A DNA stretch of 64,000 nucleotides, from NCBI GenBank assembly GCA_008729055.1, contig SDUX01000002.1:3375874-3439873 (forward strand). Direction: 5' to 3'. Shown in pieces: positions 45,801-55,364 of the stretch. Position 1 is the stretch's first letter; every line of letters starts with the position of its first letter. The DNA is from Pyropia haitanensis (Eukaryota > Rhodophyta > Bangiophyceae > Bangiales > Bangiaceae). The notes beneath the pieces were generated by a model. That model did no database searches. It was not told where the DNA came from and saw nothing but the letters and a program-made list of their open reading frames with translations. Made by a program: the position numbers and the translations under genes.

Positions 45801-47420
45801 ATGGACGGCAGCGCACCCCTTCCCCCGAGCCTCGTTTATGAGGCGGAGGAGGTAGCTGCCCTTGCGCTACCCTCTGTTGCTCCGCCGCTGCCGTCTGTGC
45901 CGTCGCTGCTCTATTCTTTGGAGGCGCAAGCGGCGGCGGTCGAGACGCTCACGCCGCCGCCACCGTCTGCGTACGAGCCGGCGCCGCCTCAGCCCGTGTC
46001 ACCGCCATCGCCGCCGCGCAAGGGGCCGCTGCGGAGCCACACCCCCATTGCGCTATGCGAGGCGAGCTTCACCACCACCGAGAGCGACCGGCGGCTCTCG
46101 GCGCGGCGTGAGTCGGCAGCGTCGACCGATATGGAGGGGCGGGGTGCAGACGGTGGCCGGCCTCGGCGGCCGAGCCATGCTGGCTCGGCCACCTCGTCAG
46201 GATCGACAGAGGGAAACACCCAGCCGGACCAGGCTGTGCCATCCGTGGCGGCGCCATCGGTGGCGGCGCCAGCAGCGCCGTTGGTAACGGCAGACGCCGG
46301 GGCGGCGGTGGCTGGTGCCGGGGTGGCCGCGGAGGTGGTCAGCAAGGGACGGCCGTGTCATGTTGAGTCCTTCGCGTCTGAAATGCTGTTGGAGACAGCG
46401 GGCAGGGAACTGCCAGCCCTCGATCATCCCACCCCTGGGGCCATGGCTGAGCGGCCGCCACGGCTATCTGCGGCTCATGGGGGCGCCGCCGCATCTCGGC
46501 GATTGCCCAAAGGCCGCGTCTTTGTCTCTCGCGCCGGTGCGCGAGGCCCCCTGCTACTAAGCGAGACGCCCCACGCAGCGACGGACGTGACGTTGCCCAT
46601 GGTGGCCTCTCGCCACGTGAGCTCTCATCTCCTTCGTCGTGTGACGAGCTCTCGTCACGGCCGCCGCCTGATGCCGTCCGTCTCATCGTCGCTGCGCGCG
46701 TCTGGGGCGCCGCCTTCGCAGGCGATGGGAGCCACCCTTTCGGTGGACACCCGCGATGGTGTGCCTCGGCCCGACCCAGCTGGCGTGGACGCGCTGGCAA
46801 AGGTGTATGAAGGCGCGATCCTTCAGCTGGCTGCGGCCGCCGCGGCCGACGCGCCGCAGTCGCTGCCGTCTCGGTCCCGGTGGCCTGTGTTTTGGGGCGC
46901 CCGCGGCCGCCGAAGCCCCAATAGGGACCGCTCGCCGCCGGGAATGCCAGGCGCATGTGGCGGCGCGCTTGACCGCTTGCCTCGTTCAGCAGCGCATCCG
47001 CAGCGGAACGATGACCGGCCGACGGCGGCTGTTGGTTCCTCGCCAAGGGGATCCCCTCCTTTCGATCCCATGGCGGTAGGTCCACGGGCAGGCGAGGCGG
47101 AGGAGCCGGTGGACTTTGCGATGGATGACTTCATCAGCTTCCTCGCTGCGGCCAACACCTCCCGCACGCCCTGGCTGCTCCGCTGGACGTCGCGAAGCCG
47201 GCGGGAGAAGCGCGCACGTGCTTCGACCGCTGCGGCGGCGGCGCAACAACCGCAGTTCAAGACCATCTCCGCTACCCGTGCGGCGGCGGCAGCGGCGGCT
47301 GCGGCATCGGCCGCCAATGGTGGGGACTGCCCCGGCGTTCTGGGTGCTGGTGTCGAGTCGACTTCTGCCGTCAAGCGGGGTCTCCGCGTCCTCGGTAGGC
47401 CATTTACGCGGCGTCCATGA
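45801..47420 (+). CDS. Hypothetical protein, orphan, Ser/Ala/Pro-rich
   Basis: Unbroken 539-residue frame from ATG 45801 (CTTCATGGAC) to TGA 47420. Amino-acid use is mixed (not pure Ala/Gly/Pro), unlike shadow frames nearby. It is mostly disordered: N-terminal Pro/Ser motifs (PPSPPRKGPLRSH), a Ser/Thr/Arg middle (SRHVSSHLLRRVTSSRHGRR), and a late acidic, possibly helical segment VDFAMDDFISFLAAANTSRT (near 47110) followed by PWLLRWTSRSRREKRAR. The last may be an amphipathic interaction motif next to a basic nuclear signal. No membrane segment or known domain. A regulatory or scaffold protein is possible, but nothing shows it. Confidence 0.6.
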   Translation: MDGSAPLPPSLVYEAEEVAALALPSVAPPLPSVPSLLYSLEAQAAAVETLTPPPPSAYEPAPPQPVSPPSPPRKGPLRSHTPIALCEASFTTTESDRRLSARRESAASTDMEGRGADGGRPRRPSHAGSATSSGSTEGNTQPDQAVPSVAAPSVAAPAAPLVTADAGAAVAGAGVAAEVVSKGRPCHVESFASEMLLETAGRELPALDHPTPGAMAERPPRLSAAHGGAAASRRLPKGRVFVSRAGARGPLLLSETPHAATDVTLPMVASRHVSSHLLRRVTSSRHGRRLMPSVSSSLRASGAPPSQAMGATLSVDTRDGVPRPDPAGVDALAKVYEGAILQLAAAAAADAPQSLPSRSRWPVFWGARGRRSPNRDRSPPGMPGACGGALDRLPRSAAHPQRNDDRPTAAVGSSPRGSPPFDPMAVGPRAGEAEEPVDFAMDDFISFLAAANTSRTPWLLRWTSRSRREKRARASTAAAAAQQPQFKTISATRAAAAAAAAASAANGGDCPGVLGAGVESTSAVKRGLRVLGRPFTRRP

Positions 47421-48368
47421 GCGCTCGCGTCAACCCACGAGACCGTGTGGCCGGCCCCGGGGGGCTGGTTGGCGACTGACGAGTCTTGAACGCGGCCCGC
47501 TGCGGATCTTGGCTGCTTGACCGTGCTGGCTTCTGCTGGCAGCACTTGTGGCACGCCGACGGATGTCTTTGACTGTATGGCTCGCTCCATGGGCGTTTGT
47601 GACGACGCCTATCGTAGACGCGCTTGCTTTCTGGCACTCAAGTTTGCCTGTCACGCGCAACCGCACGACGTGCGCGTGCGCTCTCTTTCAACTGAGCCTC
47701 TCCCCTTGGTCAGTCTATCCTTTTCCTTTCTCCCTTTGCTCATCATACTGTAACTCCCGCCGCAGGTTGAGGATAAGGTTAGTGTGTAGCCTTGGACGTG
47801 TACAGTTTGTTGTGCCTCGCACTGGAATGCATGTACGCTTGCCCTCCGTGTACGATTACCCTCTCACCTAGCTCTGGTGCCTTGGTGCTCCTTGTTCGCT
47901 TTCTTTGCTCATCCACGCCCTTTTCGTCACGACGTGGATGAGTAAAGAACGTCAGCTCGGGCTCCAGGACCACTCCTGCATGAAATGTTGGATGGGCTTG
48001 CCTCGTCACCTGGCGGAACTCTGATGCCTTGAAACATCTCCCTCCGGTCCTTGCCCTGTACGAAGGGGGGTTACCCCGCCACCTCCGAGATACACACGTC
48101 CGCAGCTGGGGCAGTTCCCCTCCTCCTCGCGCATAATGCTTCACTAGTGCGTGAGAAGAGACACAAGACACGTGTGCTGTTACTTATATGTGCAACTCCC
48201 ACTCTTTCGTTTGGCTGGGATCCGCCCCTCAACCATCGCACGCGGGTGATCCGACGGCCACCCCCCACCCCGCACTCTCCGCGCCCGTCTTTGGCCGGCC
48301 ATCCCCCGCCTTCGTCCACCGTCGGGGATGTGCCTGCCGTGCTGCACCGTCGCTGATCGGCCGCCACC
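47421..48368. other. Intergenic region, pyrimidine-rich
   Basis: 3' flank of the orphan ORF and 5' flank of the kinase gene. GC is lower at 47690-48000. ATG-rich but no domain in any frame. TTACTTATATG at 48180 could be promoter-like. Confidence 0.45.
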
Positions 48369-48657
48369 ATGAGTGTTACTCGCGTCGCGGCTTTCGCCGC
48401 GTTTGCTGCGCCCGTCTGGTGCGCGCCGGTAGTGGTGGTAGGAATCCCTAGCGGCGGCGGCGCGCGCAACGGCTGCGGCCAGCATCGCCCGTGCGCCCGC
48501 CTTGCCTCGTCCATAGCCTCCGTTCCCGGTGTCACTGGCAGGCGAGACCCGCTCGCGCGGCGGCTGTCGGGGGTGCTTCCACGGCCGCGGCGGGCGTCGC
48601 CGCCACGGCGGCCGCCCCGTGGCGCCCGCGGCTCGTCGGCGTCAGCGTTCCCGCCGG

Positions 48658-48688
<31 letters not shown>

Positions 48689-48970
48689 CATCCCCCCGGC
48701 CGGGGGTCTGCCCACCGTCTGGCCGCCCGCCATTGTACTGGTCATTGGGGGTCCCGGCAGCGGCAAGGGCACCCTCTCCGCCGCGCTCGCCACCCGCGCG
48801 GGCGCGGTGCACCTGTCGGCGGGGGAGCTGTTGCGTGCCGAGGCGGCGCGGCCGACCGCCGCCGGCGCCGCCATTGACGCCCTCCTCCGGCGGGGGGATA
48901 TCGTGCCGTCCGAGGTGACCGTGCGCCTCCTGCACGAGGCGATGTGCCGAGCCGCAGGAGGGGGGGGTGG

Positions 48971-49001
<31 letters not shown>

Positions 49002-49409
49002 GACAACGGCGGCGGTGCCAGGGAGCGCGCAGACGGCGGTGGTGGCGGCGCCAGCGGCGGCGCGGCGTGGCGGTCTACCCGTTTCGTTGTTGACGGCTTC
49101 CCCCGCAACGGTTCCAACCGGGAGGCGTGGACGGCCGCCGGTGGCCGCCCCGCGGCGGTACTGGAGCTGGTAGTTCCCCCCGCGGTGCTGCGGTCGCGGC
49201 TGCTGGGCCGCGGCGAGGGCCGCGCCGACGACACGGCGAGTGTGGTTGAGCGGCGGCTGGCCGTGGCGGCCGCCGAAGGGGGGAGCGTCGCCAACTGGTA
49301 CGAGGCAGAGGGGCTGTTGACCCGTCTGGACGGGGGCCAGAGGGTGGAGCAGGTGCTGGACGCCGCGCTGGCGGCACTGGAGGGGGTGGGTGGGTGGTCA
49401 GGGGAATGA
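48369..49409 (+). CDS. Nucleoside-monophosphate kinase (adenylate/UMP-CMP kinase family), probably organellar
   Basis: 346 residues from ATG 48369 (GCCACCATGAG, a strong initiation context). The first ~115 residues are Ser/Arg/Ala/Pro-rich, consistent with a plastid or mitochondrial transit peptide. The kinase core follows: P-loop VIGGPGSGKGT at ~125-135, HLSAGELLRAE (NMP-binding), GDIVPSEVTVRLL, then a Gly/Asp-rich insert, FVVDGFPRN (Walker B-like), LLGRGEGRADDTASVVERRL (LID and the GR.DDT arginines), and a C-terminal helix. It phosphorylates NMPs with ATP. DGFPRN and GRADDT fit the UMP-CMP/adenylate kinase group with a short LID. Which base it prefers cannot be told from sequence. The Gly-rich insert lies between the NMP-binding and Walker B parts, a position where insertions are tolerated. 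Confidence 0.88.
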
Positions 49410-49790
49410 GGAGAGGCGAGCGGATAGAAGCGGAGGGTGGGGAGTAGCGGAGAGCAGAGGGCTGGACCACGATGGACCGACTCAAATAAACGACAGACAA
49501 CAGTGCACAAAAAAAGACACCAGAGAACCCCAGAAAAAAATGGCTGGGACGCAGACTTCACCTCAACGCAGCGGTACCGCCGTCTCTATCGTCACCACAC
49601 TGCTGAGGGCCAGTTTCACCCATGCGGCTGTCCCAGCCCACCCCAACAATCTATCAACGAGCGACAACCGGCCCGCTGGCGCTCCTCAACCGGGACCAGC
49701 GGCCATGACGAGCGAGCGTCGCAGCGGCATGCATGGACAGGGGACAGCAGCGAGTGGTACCCGTCAGCTTGCCACCCTTTGCCCTCCGAG
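49410..49790. other. Intergenic gap between convergent kinase (+) and RPB12 (-) genes
   Basis: 3' flanks only. Contains the AATAAA above. No gene seen. Confidence 0.5.
49485..49490 (+). terminator. AATAAA polyadenylation signal candidate
   Basis: AATAAA 76 bases after the stop of the nucleoside-monophosphate kinase gene, in an A-richer 3' flank. Confidence 0.45.
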
Positions 49791-50167
49791 TCAGCGCGCT
49801 TCGTACTGGACAACGTTCTTGGTGCGGAGCTTGTAGAGGATGCGGCCGCCACACTTATTGCACTTGATGGGCTCCCCGGGGCGGAGGGTAACCAGCTCCT
49901 GGCAGGCTGCACGTGGGCGTGGCGGAAGGGAGGTTGGCAGATGACAAGTGACGACCGGAGGGGTGGGGGGGGGGGGCAGGGCAACCATGTGAACGAACGG
50001 TAGCAACAGTAGCACCAAAAACGGTGAGAAAACTGACCAGAGTTCTGGAACAAGAGCTGGCAACAAGACTCAGGTGCACAGAGTGGCGGCACGGCGTGCC
50101 GCGGAGATGGGAGACGTCCAGGTGCGGTGTGCAACGTACTGCCACTCCCGCATCGGTACTCAGTCAT
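49791..50167 (-). CDS. RPB12: RNA polymerase I/II/III shared subunit RPB12 (RPABC4), two exons
   Basis: Tiny zinc-ribbon subunit common to the three nuclear RNA polymerases. Exon 1 is only 22 bases (50167-50146, MTEYRCG plus one base); the intron begins GTGGCA at 50145 and ends GTGCAG at 49907; exon 2 is 49906-49791. The spliced product is 45 residues: YRCGTC gives the first C-x2-C, KCNKCG the second, and RILYKLRTKNVVQYEAR is the highly conserved C-terminus. Human RPB12 is 58 residues with a variable N-terminal extension. This product starts almost at the zinc ribbon, like archaeal Rpo12. The phase-1 splice restores C-G-T-C exactly, which strongly supports the model. An extra 5' exon is possible but not needed. 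Confidence 0.93.
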
Positions 50168-52737
50168 GATGACGAGTGGGCTGGTTCCGAAAGAAGAAGC
50201 TGGGCGTGTAGCAGCCGCCAGCCAGAAAAGGAGGAGGGTGAAGGGCGGAAAAAAGGATGACAAGGCGGCCAAGCGTGCGCACAGCGCCGTCGATGGCCTG
50301 CCGGACCGACGGCGACGCGGTCATGCTGGCATTCGTTGGAGCTGGTTTCCAAAAACGGCTGGTGTGGCCGGAAACGTGGCAGCGTGAATTACGGGTAAAT
50401 TTACCTGGTCACCGCTGATGACCCCGCCCGGAAGCAGGTGTGTTGGCACGGCCAAGACACTCGGCACCTGGAAGACACTGCACCTTCGGGTGGGGAACCC
50501 CTCAGTCACGTGCGGCATGGACGTGTTTTGCCTTTGCAAGATGGCAGTTCGATGGTCCTCAGAGTGGACGTTTGCGCCGTGCTCGTATGTGCTTGTGTGG
50601 CGTTCGGAGAGTGCATGCGGGGACGTGGTGCTCGACCATGAGAACGGTCGTCACCTCAGGTATGAAAGAGACGGAGAGTCATGAGGTTGATGGGGTCGAC
50701 TGTCTTCTGGCGGGTAACTAAGACAAAACGCATGTGCATGACAGCACACTACGCCCTCTACACGACAGATATCAGGCAGTCGAGCCAGACGCGCACAAGC
50801 CGCTATCCCATGCCCAAGCTCGCGTTTGTGAAGATGCCAGAAGCTTCAGCACGGCAGAGCGGGCGGCTGCCGCCGGCGCCTGCGACGATGGCGGCCCCGC
50901 CGGACGGTCCGCGTCGGCCGCCACCGGCGGCGTCGGCGCGCCTCGCAACATCCCCGCTCCACTCCTCACGTCCACCAGCTCCACCTGTCAGACAGTATGC
51001 CTCCCAGTCGACAGACGACAAGTGCACACGTCTTCAGGCCCTCGCAGCGCAAACCCAGTCACCAGAGACGCCGGCCTTGGACGATACCTGTGTCGACCAC
51101 GTTAACCGGGTCAGTGCAAGGCACAGTTCGAGAGCAAAAGCGACGATACGAGCGCGGGCAACGGCAGCACGTCAGAAACCAGACCCGCCGGTTGTTACAC
51201 GAAGCAAGTCGCACACCGTCGTCGGTTATCGCTGCCGTGGCTTCAGATATTTTCAAATAAGCATACTAGTTCGTTCATAATGCGCACTGTGATACACGCA
51301 CTCAAAGAAGAGGTGTCATGATATGGTGTGTCATCCTTGCCACGGCAGGCAAAAAGAGTGGGACCTCGCGACGGTCTCTCTCACCGGCGCGCGCACAGAG
51401 CACGCATCGCCTTGTAGCGTAAACCGCCTTCGACACCCGCATGAGAACAAATACGATCAACATACCAGATGAGTACGACACCCAATTGTGGAAGGTGGGC
51501 CGGCGGGAAAGCGAACAAAGGCCAGACAGGGTCCAGGCGGGCTCCCCGTCGACATCATCCGTGGCACACATCTGAAGAGGCAATCAACCGGAGCCAGGGA
51601 CAAGAGCGGCGCAGGAACATCTCGAATACACACAGTCGGGAAAGTCAGTGACCAACCAAGCATGGTGCGTTGGTGACCAATCGAATAGAGCGTCAAGCAC
51701 AATCAGCAACACGGTGCGTGCGCGACGAGGTTCAGGCTGACCAGGTGAGTGGCCGTTTGACCAGATGTCTTCAACGGAGAGCAATGCCCTCTCAGAAGCA
51801 GAACTGGATTAAATGGGGTGCTTTCATCAGTACCCCGACGGCAGTAGGCCCGCACGCAGCCGTGGCCACACGGCAAGCGTTGCGCATCAATCAACGTACC
51901 ATTGACCATAACGAAGGTGCACATCGACGACGGATCACAAGCACTAGTACTCCATCAAAGACGAGCGCCTGAATGAGAACAAACAGGATCTGACGACGTT
52001 GACGGCGGCGGTGGGCGCCCGTCGCCCGCCTGTCGTCGAGCCTATGGCATCGAAGATGATGAGCCCCAAGTACTGGACGTCGGGATCCGGACGTGAAGGT
52101 GACAAATCAATTTCGACCCGTCGTCGATTTCATGCACACTGCAGAGTTGTTGACACTTCATTGCATTTGTCTTGAATTTGATGCAGATATTTTTGATTGC
52201 TATCCAATTGCCTCGCCCCCAACGGGACCACACCAGCCACACAGTTCTTGCGCGCTGCAGACCGCAAGCCTCGGCTTTGTGGTGAGTGGGTTCATTGCGC
52301 TCCAGTTCGTGGTGGAAACGAGCGGATTGCGATGCGCCATCTCCGGGCAGGCGACCAATCACCCGCCAGAAGGCCAACGTCAAGGGCGGGGCGCGCCAGG
52401 TGGGAACGAGATATTCCGCTGTCGTGCGCACACAAGCCCATCAGACGCCACCTTCCTTTCCCTCCCATTCCCTACGTGGGGAAAATAGCTGTCTGTTTCT
52501 CGCTCGCGTCGGGGGTGCGCCAATGTGGAACCCGCACGTAGGGTGTGTTCGTCTTGCCCGCTTTCCGTGACCCGCGTGCCCCACAACACGTCTGCCTGCG
52601 TCGGCCCGAGGTTTTCCCGCCTACGGGTGCGTTGACCGTCTCTCCGTGCACCACGTCGACCGCCCCTTTTTTGACACCTACGTCTACTCTCTGTGGTCTG
52701 CCACCCACCACCACCACCCCCTCTTGTGCCACGAACC
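50168..52737. other. Long lower-GC intergenic region
   Basis: Ordinary base composition but no supported gene. Open frames are short. 50780-51000 is GC-rich and open on both strands (for example minus-strand ELVDVRSGAGMLRGAPTP) and could be an exon of a gene I cannot assemble. 52640-52737 is the pyrimidine-rich leader of the START gene. Confidence 0.4.
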
Positions 52738-53775
52738 ATGTCGCCACCTGTGCCCTCCTCGGCCCGTGTCTCGCCCAACCATCTTCCCCCGTGCTTCGCC
52801 GCCGCCCCCCCCATCGGCGCGCGTCGGCCACTCGGCTGTCCCGCCGTGGCCGCCGTGAGCCGAACTCCCCCCGCAGCCGCGCCGGCCGGCTCGTTTGTGG
52901 CTCACCCGCGGTTGGGTGGTGTCCGCGCCATGACTGCTGGCGTCTCTGGCCCCCTGGCCGTGCAGCAGCAGCGGCCACTGTCGCCAGCGCGGCGTGGGGG
53001 GGCGGCGCCGGCTTTGGCCGATGAGCGGCCACCAGCGACGGTACCCACCGCCGCGCAATCCCCTGCGGTTGGAGATTCGGACGGAAGGCGCCGGCGGAGC
53101 GCCGGCGGAAATGGCAGCACCAGCGCCGCGGACGCGTCGTGGAAGCGGGAGCAGCCAGTGGTCGCGGCGCGGGCTTCCGCTGCCGCGTCGTCTGGTGCCG
53201 CAGGCCGACGGCCCGACGTGGAGATTAGCAAGGCGGCGTGGAACAAGAGGGGCATCCGGTCGAGCATTCTCATCCGTGCGTCGCTGCCTACGGTGTGGTC
53301 GGCGCTGACAGACTACTCACGGCTGTCGACGTTTATCCCCAACTTGGCCTTCTCCAAGCAGCGCTTCCACCCGTCTGGCGGCATCCGGCTGGAGCAATGG
53401 GGCGTGCAGCGGATTGTGGGCTTTCAGTTCAAGGCTGCCGTTGTGCTCGACATGACAGAGGTGGGTGCCAATGACCCCAAGGAGCGGGCGATTGACTTTG
53501 AGCTGGCGTCGTCGCGGGACTTTGCAGCATTTTTCGGGTCGTGGCGGCTGAGCTCGGTGGAGGGGGGGGGCACGTGGCTCGAGTACGATGTCAACATCCA
53601 ACCCAAGGGCCTTGTCCCAGTCAAGGCGGTAGAATGGCGAATCAAGGAAGATGTGCCCAGCAACTTGCTGGCTGTTCGGTCCTACTGCGAGCTTCTCGAC
53701 CGGCGGAGCGCTGCGGCTGAGATGCGGCTGTCGGCTGAGAACCAGTCGTCCCGGAATCAGGGGATGAACGCTTGA
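52738..53775 (+). CDS. COQ10/START-domain (polyketide cyclase/dehydrase-like) protein, probably plastid
   Basis: 345 residues from ATG 52738 (GAACCATGTC), chosen because upstream codons in frame lack ATG. Residues 1-160 are Ser/Ala/Pro/Arg-rich with a likely plastid transit peptide. The lipid-binding-type domain runs ~167-330: RGIRSSILIRASLPTVWSAL, TDYSRLSTFIPNLAFSK, GIRLEQWGVQRIVGFQFKA, RAIDFELASSRDFAAFFGSW, TWLEYDVNIQPKGLVPVKAV, and the closing helix VPSNLLAVRSYCELL. The VW..LTDY..L..F.P pattern is the family hallmark, and plants have plastid members of this type. These proteins bind hydrophobic ligands such as quinones or lipids; the ligand here is unknown. No introns or frame breaks. Confidence 0.88.
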   Translation: MSPPVPSSARVSPNHLPPCFAAAPPIGARRPLGCPAVAAVSRTPPAAAPAGSFVAHPRLGGVRAMTAGVSGPLAVQQQRPLSPARRGGAAPALADERPPATVPTAAQSPAVGDSDGRRRRSAGGNGSTSAADASWKREQPVVAARASAAASSGAAGRRPDVEISKAAWNKRGIRSSILIRASLPTVWSALTDYSRLSTFIPNLAFSKQRFHPSGGIRLEQWGVQRIVGFQFKAAVVLDMTEVGANDPKERAIDFELASSRDFAAFFGSWRLSSVEGGGTWLEYDVNIQPKGLVPVKAVEWRIKEDVPSNLLAVRSYCELLDRRSAAAEMRLSAENQSSRNQGMNA

Positions 53776-54172
53776 AGGGGGCTTCGCGTAGGGAGGGCGG
53801 TTCGTCTGCAGCCCCCTGACAAATCGGTTGGTTGCCCTTTGTTTATTCTTTTTTTTGTACCAGACGCCTACACCATGTCTTATTCGGGGGTTGCTCTTCC
53901 ATGTCAACACTGTGGCCTACTGGTGGTTGCTTTCTTGCTGGGGGAGGTCGGTGCTCAGGGTTGCGAAACGCGGTACCGACACCGCCACCGCCACCGCCCA
54001 TGGCTACCGCCTGACCTTGCAAGCTTCTGTTGCCACGATAGCCTCCATGTCTGCCGCGCGCGGCAAGTGCTTGGTCGGCTTGCCGGCGATAGTGGGCGCA
54101 GTCGTCCCGCAGTTGGTGTGAAGTCCACGTATCTCGCGGATGGTCGCCTCTGATGTTACCACCACTGCAGCT

Positions 54173-54204
<32 letters not shown>

Positions 54205-55364
54205 CTCCGCCGCCGCGGGCGGCTAGGAGTGGGGTGTGGTGTCAGGGCGGGGGTGTCTATCGTCCGAGCTCCTCGTTGCGGCCGGCGCAGCCACCCGCCA
54301 GCGCACCTTTTGCCGCCCGCCGCCAGCTCGCCTCGCCAACATCCACCGAACTCTGGTCATTACCCCCTCCTCCACCGTCCATTGTCATGCGATCTTGGGA
54401 TTGTCCCTTTTCGCAAGCCGTCCTGCCGCCCCACCGCTGTTGCCAGTGGCGCGTTTCCCCCCTTTGCGCCTCCTTGTGTGCTCTCCTTGACTATGTCCCC
54501 CCTGCTGTTCCCCAATTCAGTCCGACTCCTTCCCCCGTCCACCTCCGCACGTGCTCCCCCCCCTCCGTACCCCCAACTGCCGCGCTAGCCACTGCTCTTG
54601 AGTCCACCATGGCGCTGGCAGAATGGCTGACCCATTGCGCAACCACCCCAGGTGCCGGCGCCTGCTGAGTGGCCGGCCGGCGGTGCCTGTACAGCAGGGA
54701 CAAGCCCGCTTGGCGTTCGGCGTGCCATCGCCTGGCGACTGCCGTGGCGCCAGCTTCGCCAGCCACTGCGGCTAGGAGAGGAGGCGGTAGCGTGGCGGGC
54801 GCGTGACCGCGCGGGCGGTGTGCGCTCTTGGCAGGCGAGCGGTTTGGCGGCGGCGAGCGAGGAGCAGAGCCGGTGCAGGTGAGCGTGCAGTAGAGGGCAT
54901 GGTCGAAACAGAGAAGGAGCGATCGTCTGCAACCATCCTCGTGCAGAGGCCCCCCACCTGGACGTTCACTGGCATGTGTCACTGACCGGTCCGATGGGGG
55001 AAATTTTTAGTTGGTACAAGACCAGCTCCACCCCTCCATCCACTGACACCGTGTCCAGAATACTTGTCACCTGGATCGCGTGGACGTCGGGTTGGCCAGT
55101 CCCAATCGATGACCAGACATTGCCTTCGCCCCCTCTGCGGACGGCGTCTGTCAAGGGAGCGACGGCCGCCTTCCCGGAGCAGCACCTCAAGTTCCCCTTC
55201 CTCTCATGCACACGTAAGGTAGTGGACCTTGCTCGCCAACACCAGAGGTCAGCGTGCAGTCATCGTTTGTGGCCGCGTCTACTGGGCACCCACCGCCGCT
55301 GCCCCTCCGCCCCCCCTCCTCCCTTCCCCCCTGCCCTACTTCCCCTGCGCCCTTGCCGCTGGTC
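53776..55364. other. Intergenic region
   Basis: 3' flank of the START gene and 5' flank of the Nudix gene. A CCG repeat lies at 54175-54205. No domain in any frame; the minus-strand frame at 54491-54982 shows no family features. Confidence 0.45.

Noticed and set aside
48071..49561. 496-codon minus-strand frame opposite the nucleotide kinase
   Set aside because: Ser/Pro/Ala shadow of a gene with P-loop, DGFPRN and LID motifs.
50540..50560. tRNA B-box-like AGTTCGATGGTCC
   Set aside because: Lacks the GGTTCGANTCC core and no acceptor or anticodon stem can be folded around it.
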